A DNA stretch of 64,000 bases from Oceanitalea stevensii (GTDB lineage: Bacteria; Actinomycetota; Actinomycetes; Actinomycetales; Actinomycetaceae): positions 41,375-105,374 of the forward strand of contig NZ_JACSPO010000010.1 of assembly GCF_014837105.1 (NCBI RefSeq), written 5' to 3'. A program made the translations under genes and the position numbers. The notes beneath the pieces are model-generated. The model saw only the letters and a program-made list of their open reading frames with translations, was not told the DNA's origin and did no database searches. Positions 16,463 through 23,997 of the stretch are shown one piece after another (position 1 is the stretch's first letter; each line of letters opens with the position of its first letter).

Positions 16463-17728
16463 ATGCCGCAACACGAACCCACGCGACGCCGCGCCGTTGC
16501 ACTCCTCGCCCTGAGCAACGTCCTGGGCGGGATCGGGGTGGCGTCGGGGATCGCCGTCGGCGCCCTGCTCGCCGAGCGCCTCGGGGGCACGGCCGTGGCC
16601 GGCCTGGCGCAGGCCACGGGCGTCCTCGGCGCCGCGGTCGCCGCCGTCCCGCTCGCCACCCTGGCCACCCGGCGGGGCCGGCGGTGGTCGCTCACGCTCG
16701 GGTACACGGTCGCCCTGCTCGGCGCCGGCCTCGTCGTCACGGCCGCCGTCATCGGCTCCTTCCTCGTCCTGCTGCTGGGGCTGGGGACCTTCGGGGTGGC
16801 GCAGGCAGCGAACCTCCAGTCCCGGTACGCCGCCGCCGACGGAGCGAGCGCCGCCACCCGCGCCCGGTCGATCTCGGTCGTCCTGTGGGCGACGACGGTC
16901 GGCTCGGTGGCCGGGCCCAACCTCACGGCGGTGGGCGAGCGGGCGGCCTCGGAAGTCGGCATCCCTGGCCTCGCCGGGCCCTACCTGTTCTCCGCCCTCG
17001 CCTTCGCCCTCGCCGCCACCGTCCTCGGCGTCTTCTTCCGCCCCGTCGACGGCGCGGCGGACGGCTCGGCCGGACAGCCGCCACCGGCGGGTACCGCGTC
17101 CGCGCCGCGGGCGGTCGGTGCCACGGCCGCGCTGCGGTGGGCTGCCGGGCACCCGGTGGCCAGGTTCGCCGTCGGGCTCATCGCCGTGGCCCACGCCGTC
17201 ATGGTCATGGTCATGGTGATGACGCCGGTGCACATGCAGCACAGCGGGATGAGCCTGGAGCTCGTCGGCATCGTCATCAGCGTCCACGTCCTGGGGATGT
17301 ACGCGCTCAGCCCGGTGTTCGGGTGGCTGGTCGACCGGCGTGGCGGTGTGGCCGTGGCGGTCGGCGGCATCCTCGTCCTCCTCGCCGCGACCGTCCTGGG
17401 CTTCGTCGCGGCCGCCTCGGGCGAGAGCCCGGGCCTCACCGCCCTCGCGCTCACGGTCCTGGGCCTCGGCTGGTCGGCGTCGCTCATCTCCGCCTCCGCG
17501 CTGCTCACCGAGGTCGCGCCCGACCACGTGCGGGTCCCGCTGCAGGGGGCCACGGACGCCGCCATGAGCTACGCCGGCGCGGCGGCCGCCGCCCTGGCCG
17601 GCCCGATCCTCGCGGCGGGCTGGTTCCGCGCGGTCAACGTCGCGGCGGCGCTGCTCCTGGTCCCTGCGGCGCTCCTCGCCGTGGGCGCCGCTCGCCGTCC
17701 CGCCGCCACGCCTGCCGATGGCCGCTGA
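16463..17728 (+). CDS. MFS transporter
   Basis: This is a 421-residue polytopic membrane protein with about 12 helices. The family signature after helix 2 is degenerate but visible (LATLATRRGRRWSLTLGY) and its counterpart in the second half is FGWLVDRRGGVAVAVGG. A Pro/Ala-rich loop splits the halves. A tract of alternating Val and Met (VMVMVMVM near residues 248-255) in helix 7 is unusual. It resembles drug/H+ antiporters of the actinobacterial EmrB/YfiS-like type; no substrate can be inferred. The ATG is preceded by GAGAGGA. Confidence 0.85.
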   Translation: MPQHEPTRRRAVALLALSNVLGGIGVASGIAVGALLAERLGGTAVAGLAQATGVLGAAVAAVPLATLATRRGRRWSLTLGYTVALLGAGLVVTAAVIGSFLVLLLGLGTFGVAQAANLQSRYAAADGASAATRARSISVVLWATTVGSVAGPNLTAVGERAASEVGIPGLAGPYLFSALAFALAATVLGVFFRPVDGAADGSAGQPPPAGTASAPRAVGATAALRWAAGHPVARFAVGLIAVAHAVMVMVMVMTPVHMQHSGMSLELVGIVISVHVLGMYALSPVFGWLVDRRGGVAVAVGGILVLLAATVLGFVAAASGESPGLTALALTVLGLGWSASLISASALLTEVAPDHVRVPLQGATDAAMSYAGAAAAALAGPILAAGWFRAVNVAAALLLVPAALLAVGAARRPAATPADGR

Positions 17729-17751
17729 CCACGGCAACTCCGCCGCCCGCG

Positions 17752-17892
17752 TCAGAAGAACTCCTCGACGTCCCCGAGGTCACCGCTCGTCACCACAATC
17801 CCTGGGTGCTGGGTCTCGTACGCAACCGCCTCGCGCTGCGACTCCGTACGCTCGGTCGTGATCTCGGTCAGATGAGTTCGTCGCGTGCCCAC
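17752..17892 (-). CDS. Small conserved-leader protein A (unknown function)
   Basis: This is a 46-residue protein starting MGTRRTHLTEITTERTESQR and ending GDLGDVEEFF. It aligns with protein B (18915-19061): both begin MGTR, share HL.E, ER..S.R and an acidic EEF end. The GTG start follows GGAAGG. The upstream 53 nt are also alike: TATCAAT, then CGGGCGGTG and a C-rich stretch. It is hydrophilic and acidic at the C-terminus with no signal or membrane segment. It is one of four such genes in 10 kb, all on the minus strand. The function is unknown. Confidence 0.6.
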   Translation of the reverse strand: MGTRRTHLTEITTERTESQREAVAYETQHPGIVVTSGDLGDVEEFF

Positions 17893-17939
17893 AGGGCTGC
17901 CTTCCGGTCCGGGGGTTTCCACCGCCCGGTGTCGGACGA

Positions 17940-17945
17940 TTGATA
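17940..17945 (-). promoter_or_regulatory. -10-like box of small gene A
   Basis: Reads TATCAA on the minus strand, 48 nt before the GTG, inside GCCGTGATATCAATC, which is conserved in front of gene B. Confidence 0.4.
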
Positions 17946-18127
17946 TCACGGCGCCATCCGACGGACATCACATTCCTCGCACGATTTCAGAATGCGGTCG
18001 CGGGGAGCCCGGGCGTCGCGACCTCTCGCTCGAGGAACTCCTTGCGGACGACGCCAGGGTCGCGCGCCGTTCTCCCCAGGTGTAGTGATGAGGGGCCGGA
18101 CGGCACCGGAGGAGGATCGAGGAGCCC

Positions 18128-18883
18128 GTGACCCAGGTTCTCGAAGCAGGCGCGTGGGGCGCGCTCGGGGGCGTCGCGCTCGTGATCGGCGCGGCCGTCG
18201 CATGGTTCGTCCGGGTGCCGGCGGCCGTTGTCGCGGCGGTCATGGCCTTCGGCTCCGGAGTGCTCATCTCCGCGCTCGCCTTCGAGCTCGTCCAGGAGGC
18301 GGCCGACGTCGGCGGGGTGGGCCCCACCGTGCTCGGCTTCCTCGGCGGGGCGATCGCCTACATGCTCGCCAACGCGCAGCTCGCCCGCCGCGGCGCACGG
18401 CACCGCAAGCGCTCCCAGGGGCAGCAGCCCCGCGAGGAGGAGACCAGCGGAAGCGGAGCCGCGATCGCCGTCGGTGCGCTGCTCGACGGCGTCCCGGAGT
18501 CGGTCGTTCTCGGTGCCAGCCTGCTCGGAGGCGGCGGGGTGAGCACCGCCGTCGTCGCCGCGGTCTTCATCTCCAACCTGCCCGAGGGCTTGTCGAGTGC
18601 CGCCGGGATGAAGCGGTCCGGGCGCAGTGCGCGGTACGTCTTCGGGGTGTGGGGCGGGATTGCCGTCGCGAGCGCTGTCGCGGCCGCGCTCGGCTACCTG
18701 CTCCTCGGCTCCGCGTCGCCCCAGGTCGTCGCCGCCATCACAGCGGTGGCCGCCGGCGCCATCCTCACGATGCTCGCCGACACGATGATCCCCGAGGCGT
18801 TCGAGCGCACGCGCACGCTCACCGGGCTGATCGCGGCCGTCGGTTTCGTCTGCGCGTTCGCGATCAGCGAGGCAGGCGGCTGA
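18128..18883 (+). CDS. ZIP-family-like metal transporter
   Basis: This 251-residue membrane protein has about eight hydrophobic helices. It shows the ZIP metal-site pattern: LDGVPESVVLG near residue 119, SNLPEGLSSA near 151, and a third acidic site DTMIPEAFE near 220. The usual His in the first motifs is replaced by Asp or Asn with PE retained, as in bacterial ZIP-like permeases. Loop 79-100 is basic and polar and lies between helices 3 and 4, where ZIPs have their variable loop. Zinc, manganese or iron are the likely ions; direction and ion are not determined. The GTG start follows GAGGATCGAGGAG. It sits between small genes A and B. Confidence 0.8.
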   Translation: MTQVLEAGAWGALGGVALVIGAAVAWFVRVPAAVVAAVMAFGSGVLISALAFELVQEAADVGGVGPTVLGFLGGAIAYMLANAQLARRGARHRKRSQGQQPREEETSGSGAAIAVGALLDGVPESVVLGASLLGGGGVSTAVVAAVFISNLPEGLSSAAGMKRSGRSARYVFGVWGGIAVASAVAAALGYLLLGSASPQVVAAITAVAAGAILTMLADTMIPEAFERTRTLTGLIAAVGFVCAFAISEAGG

Positions 18884-18914
18884 TCCGACGACGACGTCGC
18901 CGTCCCCTCCCGCG

Positions 18915-19061
18915 TCAGAGGAACTCTTCGGAGTCCCCGAACTCGCCGATGATGAAACGGAGCGCTGCCTGCTGGATCTCGTACTCCGCCGCTACGGTGT
19001 CGCGCCACGACGTCGCGCGCTCCACCGATGTCTCGATCAGGTGATCCTGTCGGGTGCCCAT
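18915..19061 (-). CDS. Small conserved-leader protein B (unknown function)
   Basis: This 48-residue protein starts MGTRQDHLIETSVERATSWR and ends GEFGDSEEFL. It is closest to protein A and shares with C and D a central Trp followed by AAE and ALR. The ATG follows GGGAGGG. The leader holds TATCAATGG, CGGGCGGTG, the palindrome GTGTCGACAC and a GGACGGGAGG ribosome site in the same order as in A and C. The protein is predicted to be one amphipathic helix with an acidic tail. The function is unknown. Confidence 0.62.
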   Translation of the reverse strand: MGTRQDHLIETSVERATSWRDTVAAEYEIQQAALRFIIGEFGDSEEFL

Positions 19062-19113
19062 GAGGTTGCCCTCCCGTCCGGGGTGTCGACACCGCCCGAT
19101 GCCGACAGGGCCA

Positions 19114-19119
19114 TTGATA
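19114..19119 (-). promoter_or_regulatory. -10-like box of small gene B
   Basis: Reads TATCAA on the minus strand, 53 nt before the ATG, within GCGCCGTGGTATCAATGG, almost the same as the box of gene A. Confidence 0.4.
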
Positions 19120-19201
19120 CCACGGCGCGTGTCGACCGACCCATTCCCGTGGAGGCTGGTCCCTATTCTCGGAACGTCCCATTGACGTCCTCAAGAAGCG
19201 C

Positions 19202-19561
19202 TCACCAGCACAAGCAGAACGGATGCCCCGCCGGATCGGCATAGACCCGGAACGTGTCCGTCGCGTTCCCGTTCTGGGACCCCTTGAGCAGCCGCGCGCC
19301 GTGCGCGATGACGTGCTCGTGCGCCTCCTCGATGTCGTCGATCCACAGGTCGAGGTGGATCTGCTGCGGGTTCCCGTCGGGCCACTGGGGCGGCACGTGG
19401 TCGGGCGCCAGCTGCACCGCGACGAACGGCTTCCCGTCGACCACCACCTCGTGCCAGTCGTCGTCGGCCTCGACGGTCCCTCCCAGCACCCCCGCCCAGA
19501 AGCGGCTCTCCACGTCCAGGTCGGCGGCGTCGAACACGACGAGGTGATGCTTGATCTGCAT
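19202..19561 (-). CDS. VOC-family protein (glyoxalase/bleomycin-resistance fold)
   Basis: This is a 119-residue single-module vicinal-oxygen-chelate protein. It opens with IKHHLVVFDAADLDVESRFW, the first strand and helix of the fold, has QIHLDLWIDDIEEAHEHV starting the second half, and ends with YADPAGHPFCLCW, the common terminal DPxGHxFCL. Candidate metal ligands are H5 and the conserved His in QIHLD. Relatives act as dioxygenases, isomerases or antibiotic-binding proteins; no substrate is implied here. The ATG at 19561 follows AAGGAGG at a good distance. Confidence 0.85.
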   Translation of the reverse strand: MQIKHHLVVFDAADLDVESRFWAGVLGGTVEADDDWHEVVVDGKPFVAVQLAPDHVPPQWPDGNPQQIHLDLWIDDIEEAHEHVIAHGARLLKGSQNGNATDTFRVYADPAGHPFCLCW

Positions 19562-19762
19562 GGCGGCCTCCTTGCTCGCGAGGGCAAGGCTAGTAGCCGC
19601 CACCCCGCCAGCGCGAGGGGCTGATCGCCCCGATCTCCCACGTCCTCTGGAACGCACATCCGGTACGTCCCAGCGTGGCGCCAGGTGCGTCCAGACGACC
19701 GGGGGTGCGTCCCAGGCGGACGGAGGGGGCGGCGGAAGGCGAGCCGTCGACGGCCGCCGCGC

Positions 19763-20779
19763 TCAGACCCGCAGCAGCGCCTTGATCGCACGCCGCTCAT
19801 CCATCGCGCGGTACGCCTCGGCGGCGTCCTCGAGCGGCACCTCGAGGTCGAACACGCGGCCCGGGTCGATGCGCCGGTTCCAGATGAGGTCGATGAGCTC
19901 GGGCAGGTACTCGCGGACCGGCGCCGGCCCGCCGTGGAGGTGGACGTGGGAGCCGAAGAGCAGCTTGCCGGGGATCTCCACGCCGTGGGAGACACCCACG
20001 AACCCGACGTGACCGCCGGGCCGGGTCGCCTTGATCGCCTGGAGCATCGACTCCTGGGTGCCGACGGCCTCGATGACCGAGTGCGCGCCCAGCCCGTCGG
20101 TGAGCTCCTTGACGGCGTCCGCGCCCTCGTCGCCGCGCGAGGTGACGACGTCGATCGCGCCGAACTCCTTCGCGAGCGCCTGCCGGTCGGCGTGCCGGCT
20201 GAAGATGACGATCCGCTCGGCGCCCATCTCGCGGGCCGCCAGCACGCCGAGCAGCCCCACCGCGCCGTCGCCCACCACCGCGACCGTCTTGCCCGGCCCC
20301 GCCTGCGCCGCGGCCGCCGCGAACCAGCCGGTGCCGAGGACGTCGGAGGCGGCGAGCAGGCTGGGGACCAGGTCCGGCGAGGGCTCACCGGGGGTGGCGA
20401 CGAGCGTGCCGTCGGCGAGCGGCACCCGCAGGTACTCGGCCTGCGAACCGCCCATCCCCACGCGCTGGACGCAGGACGTCTGGTACCCGGCCCGGCAGAT
20501 CTCGCACGTGTTGTCCGAGGCGACGAAGGACCCGACGACGAAGTCGCCCACCTTCACGTTGGTCACCGCGGAGCCGACCTCCTCGACGACGCCCACGTAC
20601 TCGTGCCCCATGGGCCGCGGCTCCCGGATCTCGTCGGCACCGCGGTAGGGCCACAGGTCCGAGCCGCACACGCACGCCGCAGCGAGCCGGATGACCGCGT
20701 CGGTCGGCTCCTGGACCGTCGGCATCGGAAGGTCCTCGACGCGGACATCCCCCGCTCCGTGCATGACAACTCCGCGCAT
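19763..20779 (-). CDS. Zinc-dependent alcohol dehydrogenase-like protein
   Basis: This is a medium-chain dehydrogenase of 338 residues that would oxidise or reduce an alcohol or aldehyde with NAD(P). Catalytic zinc ligands appear in CVCGSDLWPYRG and GHEYVGVVEEVG. The structural-zinc loop DNTCEICRAGYQTSC keeps three cysteines and has Asp at the first position, an accepted variant. The Rossmann motif is VAVVGDGAVGLLGVL near 172-186. The ATG at 20779 gives the family start MRGVVMHGAGDVRVEDLP and is preceded by GAAGGAG. Monocistronic; convergent genes are absent and the downstream neighbour is the VOC gene on the same strand. Confidence 0.88.
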   Translation of the reverse strand: MRGVVMHGAGDVRVEDLPMPTVQEPTDAVIRLAAACVCGSDLWPYRGADEIREPRPMGHEYVGVVEEVGSAVTNVKVGDFVVGSFVASDNTCEICRAGYQTSCVQRVGMGGSQAEYLRVPLADGTLVATPGEPSPDLVPSLLAASDVLGTGWFAAAAAQAGPGKTVAVVGDGAVGLLGVLAAREMGAERIVIFSRHADRQALAKEFGAIDVVTSRGDEGADAVKELTDGLGAHSVIEAVGTQESMLQAIKATRPGGHVGFVGVSHGVEIPGKLLFGSHVHLHGGPAPVREYLPELIDLIWNRRIDPGRVFDLEVPLEDAAEAYRAMDERRAIKALLRV

Positions 20780-20988
20780 GGTGCTCCTTCTCGGTCGCCG
20801 GTCGGCCCGACGGTCGTCTGGTGGTGGGACACCAGGGTCACCTCCCCCACGTGTCCTCACAACCGCTGCCCGGCCGCGACGTGCCCACCCGCGGCGTCGT
20901 GTGGTCACGACCCCATGGACACACCCGAGGAGTGAGCACCGACGGTGCGGACGTTTACGCGGGCGGCCGCTGGTGGCACGCTCGAGGC

Positions 20989-21573
20989 ATGACTGTGCAA
21001 GTCATCCCCATGCTCCCGTGCGCCGACATCGACGAGATCGCCGACTTCTTCACCGCCCTGGGCTTCCGCGTCACCTACCGGCAGGTGAGGCCCAACCCGT
21101 ACGTCGCCGTCGAGGGCCACGGTTTCCCGTTGCACTACTACGAGCTGGACGGTCACCGCCCGGAGGCGTCGCACAGCACCTGCGGGGTGGTCGTCGACGA
21201 CACGGCTCCACTGTTCGACGCCCTCGCGGCCGGCCTGCGAGCCCGGTACGGCAAGCTTCCCGTCGCGGGCTTCCCGCGGATCACGCGGCCCCGGCCCCGG
21301 AAGAACGCCGGCGGCCTGTCCGGGTTCAGCCTCATCGACCCCGCCGGCAACTGGATCCGGGTCATGAGCCGCGCGGGCACCGCCGAGCCGCCGGTGGAGT
21401 CCTCACCGCTGCGGGAGAGTCTGCTCAACGCGATCGTGATCGCCGACAGCAAGGGTGACCCTGCACAGGCCGCGAAGATCCTCACCGGGGCGGTCCGGCG
21501 GGCGGACGCCTCGGACCCCGCGCTCGAGGACGCCCAGGAGTTCCTCGCCGAGCTCGCGGAGCGTCTCGCATAG
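20989..21573 (+). CDS. VOC-family protein with C-terminal helical extension
   Basis: This is a 194-residue protein. The first 125 or so residues form a bleomycin-resistance/glyoxalase-like fold (MLPCADIDEIADFFTALGF, HGFPLHYYEL, FSLIDPAGNWIRVM). The remaining 65 residues (SLLNAIVIADSKGDPAQAAK and on) are helical and resemble a single TPR-like hairpin, unusual for a stand-alone VOC protein. It may bind a drug or small metabolite. The ATG at 20989 begins the fold. A 209-nt gap separates it from the divergent dehydrogenase and shows no clear operator. Confidence 0.78.
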   Translation: MTVQVIPMLPCADIDEIADFFTALGFRVTYRQVRPNPYVAVEGHGFPLHYYELDGHRPEASHSTCGVVVDDTAPLFDALAAGLRARYGKLPVAGFPRITRPRPRKNAGGLSGFSLIDPAGNWIRVMSRAGTAEPPVESSPLRESLLNAIVIADSKGDPAQAAKILTGAVRRADASDPALEDAQEFLAELAERLA

Positions 21574-21670
21574 GTTGAAGGTGCGGCAAGCACGCAGCGG
21601 GCAGGGACGCCGCCTGAGCGACTCGCCGGCGTCCTGGTCGAGGAGCCGCCGAGCTCGCGCAGAGGGAGCG

Positions 21671-22024
21671 CTACTCGCGGTGCTGGACGATGTTCACCAC
21701 GGTGCCGTCGGGAGCCCGGAGGAAGAACCGCCTCACGCCCCACGCCTCCACGGTGAGTGGATGGACGATCTCGTACCCGCGCCGCTGAGCGTCCGCGAAC
21801 GCCGCCTCGACATCGTCGACCATGACGGAGATCGTGGGACTCTCCGAGGCGGTCATGTCGTCGGTGACCAGCTGGACGCTCGCCCCCGTCTCCGGTGACG
21901 TGTACCGGGCCACCCAGCCGAGGTCGAACTCCTCGTCGCTCAGCCCGAGGTAGTCCGCGTAGAAGGCCTTGGCGGCCCCGATGTCACGGACGCAGATGTC
22001 GGCAATCACTCGGATCACGCGCAT
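21671..22024 (-). CDS. VOC-family protein
   Basis: This is a 117-residue single-module VOC protein opening with VIADICVRDIGAAKAFYADY, then DLGWVARYTSPETGASVQL and ending FFLRAPDGTVVNIVQHRE. The layout is that of PhnB/glyoxalase-like proteins acting on small organic substrates. The ATG at 22024 is preceded by GAGGAGG. Ten nt upstream ends the RibD_C relic on the same strand, so both may once have shared a transcript. Its substrate is unknown. Confidence 0.83.
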   Translation of the reverse strand: MRVIRVIADICVRDIGAAKAFYADYLGLSDEEFDLGWVARYTSPETGASVQLVTDDMTASESPTISVMVDDVEAAFADAQRRGYEIVHPLTVEAWGVRRFFLRAPDGTVVNIVQHRE

Positions 22025-22034
22025 GCGGACCTCC

Positions 22035-22169
22035 TCAGCCCTCGTCCGAGGTGACGGGGTCATGCACCAGGTGCGTCGCCGTCGACGTCGGGCCGTTGTC
22101 CGGCGCGACGCCCAGGCCCGTGACGACGCCGTCCAGGGAGACGGTGACGTCGGTGATGACTCGACTCAT
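22035..22169 (-). pseudogene. Internally deleted RibD_C (dihydrofolate reductase-like) relic
   Basis: This is a 44-codon intact reading frame whose first 26 codons match the N-terminus of the RibD_C gene at 26854-27471 (MSRVITDVTVSLDG against MSRVIADITISLDG), and whose next residues STATHLVHDPVT match its last ones (STATHLVYDVVT). The roughly 160-codon middle, containing the substrate and cofactor sites, is gone in frame. The upstream noncoding DNA is also alike, so this is a duplicated then deleted gene. It could be translated but cannot fold as the enzyme. Confidence 0.75.
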
Positions 22170-22234
22170 GCAGGGACAGACCGGGCTCGGCCGTGATTCT
22201 CATCGCCGGGTCGGACCGACACGATGGCCTCGTG
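22120..22234. repeat. Duplicated intergenic block, copy 1
   Basis: This stretch, covering the start of the RibD_C relic and its upstream DNA, matches 27421-27541 closely. It includes the identical CATGCAGGGACAGACCGGG and ends at a CTCGTGAC on the other strand. After that point the copies diverge. A 17-codon frame from the GTG at 22232 may be scrap. Confidence 0.65.
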
Positions 22235-22381
22235 ACGAAGCCGTCGACAGCTCCCCGACGTGCGCGGTGCACCGAGCCCGTGTAGATCCATCACTCGGGA
22301 CGTAGGCCTCCCGCATGTGCGGACGGTCCACGCCCCTCCGGGCCCAGGACGGGCCGGATCCCACGACGAAGGCAGAGGTTC

Positions 22382-22912
22382 GTGTTCACCAAGACCATCC
22401 GCGCAGGGGCAACCTCCCTGACCGCGCTCGCGCTCGCCCTCTCGCTCACCGCATGCAGCTCAGACGAGCCGGAGCCCGAGGCGAGCACCGAGCCGGCCAC
22501 CCAGGAGGCGACCACCGAGGCCACCCCGGAGGCCGAGCCGAGCGCCACCGAGGAGGAGGCCCCCGAGGAGACGACGGCCGCGGACTCGGAGGCAGCCCTG
22601 GACGAGTACGTCGCCATGGAGCGGGAACAGCTGGAGGCGGCAGGCGACTCGCTGGCCGAGGTCTACTCCGAGGTCACGGTCGAGGCGCAGTACCCGGACA
22701 CGGCCGTGTTCACCTACACCTACGCGCAGGAGGTGCCCGCCGAGGAGGCCGCGACGCAGCTCGAGAGCATGGCCGGGGACCTCAAGGAGCTCTGCGAGAC
22801 CGGCGTCTTCCCGGCGATGGAGTCCATGGGCGTCGGCCCGAGCCAGAAGGTCACCTACGTCTACAACAACGCCGACGGCTCCGAGATCTGGAGCCAGACC
22901 TTCGAGTCGTAG
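22382..22912 (+). CDS. Secreted lipoprotein, DUF4854-like
   Basis: This 176-residue exported lipoprotein has the lipobox LSLTACSS (Cys near 24). A 35-residue linker rich in Glu, Thr and Ala follows, then a globular domain of about 110 residues beginning YVAMEREQLEAAGDSL, with VFTYTYAQEV in the middle and KVTYVYNNADGSEIW near the end. This arrangement resembles DUF4854-type lipoproteins, whose role is unknown. The GTG start is preceded by GAGG. A strong hairpin follows the stop by 7 nt, so it is transcribed alone. Confidence 0.72.
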   Translation: MFTKTIRAGATSLTALALALSLTACSSDEPEPEASTEPATQEATTEATPEAEPSATEEEAPEETTAADSEAALDEYVAMEREQLEAAGDSLAEVYSEVTVEAQYPDTAVFTYTYAQEVPAEEAATQLESMAGDLKELCETGVFPAMESMGVGPSQKVTYVYNNADGSEIWSQTFES

Positions 22913-22919
22913 GACTGCG

Positions 22920-22958
22920 GCGGTGACGTCCACGAGTCGGCGTCGTGGACGTCACCGC
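22920..22958 (+). terminator. Terminator of the DUF4854-like gene
   Basis: A perfect 16-bp stem (GCGGTGACGTCCACGA and its complement) with a 7-nt loop directly follows the stop. There is no T-run, as is common in actinobacteria. Confidence 0.7.
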
Positions 22959-23074
22959 CCGCTCCTCCCGGCACGGCCGGGGACGACGACGGCGGTTCTC
23001 GTCTGCCGCCACCACGCCGGCTCCCGGCCACGTAGCGTGGAGGGCAGAACCGTCGTCCCGAGCTGAGGAGCTAC

Positions 23075-23956
23075 GTGAAGGCCTGGCCTGAGTTCGTCCC
23101 CCGTCTGGTCGCCACCGACATCGACGGCACGATCGTGCCGCACGGTGGCACGGTGAGCGCCCGCACCCGCGCGGCGCTGCAGAGCTACGTCGAGCGCGGG
23201 ATCGACGTGGTGCTGGTGACGGGGAGGCCACCCCGCTGGCTCCCACCCGTCGTCGAGGCGACCGGCCTCACCGGGCCGGTCATCGCCGCCAACGGCGCGA
23301 TCGTCGTCGACGCCCAGAGCCTGGAGCCGATCGAGGTCAGCGCCCTCTCCCCCGGCCACGTCACCGAGGCCGTCGAGCGCTTCAGCGCGGCACTGCCGGA
23401 CGCAATCTTCGCTGTCGAGACGCCCGGTGAGCTGCGCGTGGGCCCGGGCTTCGAGCGGGTCCGCACGGCCGGACGCCGCGAGGGCCTCACCCCGGACGAG
23501 CCGCCGGTGACGCTGGCCCGCTCCACCGAGGAGCTCCTCGACGTCGAGGACATCATCAAGATCATGGTCCTCAGCCCCGCGTCGGACCCGGACGAGATGC
23601 TCGCAACGGGACGCGCCGAGGCCGGGCACGTCGTCAGCGTCACCAGGTCGAGCATCGCCCGGCCGCTCCTCGAGCTCGGCCCGCAGGGGGTCACCAAGGC
23701 CTCGACGCTGACGGAGTACGCGCGACGCCGCGACATCGACCAGGCCGACGTCGTCGCCTTCGGGGACATGCCCAACGACGTCGAGATGCTGCGCTGGGCC
23801 GGCCACGGCTTCGCCATGCACGACGGCCACCACGAGGCCCGCGCCGCGGCGCAGCACGTCGCCCCGCCCGTCGGCGAGGACGGCGTGGCCCAGGTGCTCG
23901 AGACCTTCCTCGCTCCGCGCGACACCCTCACCCCCACTCCCTCCGCCGAGAGCTGA
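23075..23956 (+). CDS. Cof-type HAD phosphatase
   Basis: This is a 293-residue cytoplasmic HAD-superfamily hydrolase of the Cof/YbiV class (C2-type cap), which dephosphorylates sugar phosphates or cofactors. Motif I is VATDIDGTIVPHGG near residue 13, motif II VLVTGRPPRW, the motif III lysine lies around GVTKAS, and motif IV is VVAFGDMPNDVEML. The GTG start follows CTGAGGAG. The final 20 residues are Pro/Thr-rich. It is convergent with the glycerate operon across a short gap that contains a run of ten G. Confidence 0.88.
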   Translation: MKAWPEFVPRLVATDIDGTIVPHGGTVSARTRAALQSYVERGIDVVLVTGRPPRWLPPVVEATGLTGPVIAANGAIVVDAQSLEPIEVSALSPGHVTEAVERFSAALPDAIFAVETPGELRVGPGFERVRTAGRREGLTPDEPPVTLARSTEELLDVEDIIKIMVLSPASDPDEMLATGRAEAGHVVSVTRSSIARPLLELGPQGVTKASTLTEYARRRDIDQADVVAFGDMPNDVEMLRWAGHGFAMHDGHHEARAAAQHVAPPVGEDGVAQVLETFLAPRDTLTPTPSAES

Positions 23957-23997
23957 CGGGCGGGATCCAGCTGTCGGCGAGAAGGGGGGGGGGAGCC

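Noticed and set aside
22232..22285. 17-codon frame divergent from the RibD_C relic
   Set aside because: It begins at the end of the duplicated block, has no ribosome site of its own and does not resemble the 93-residue protein encoded at the other copy.
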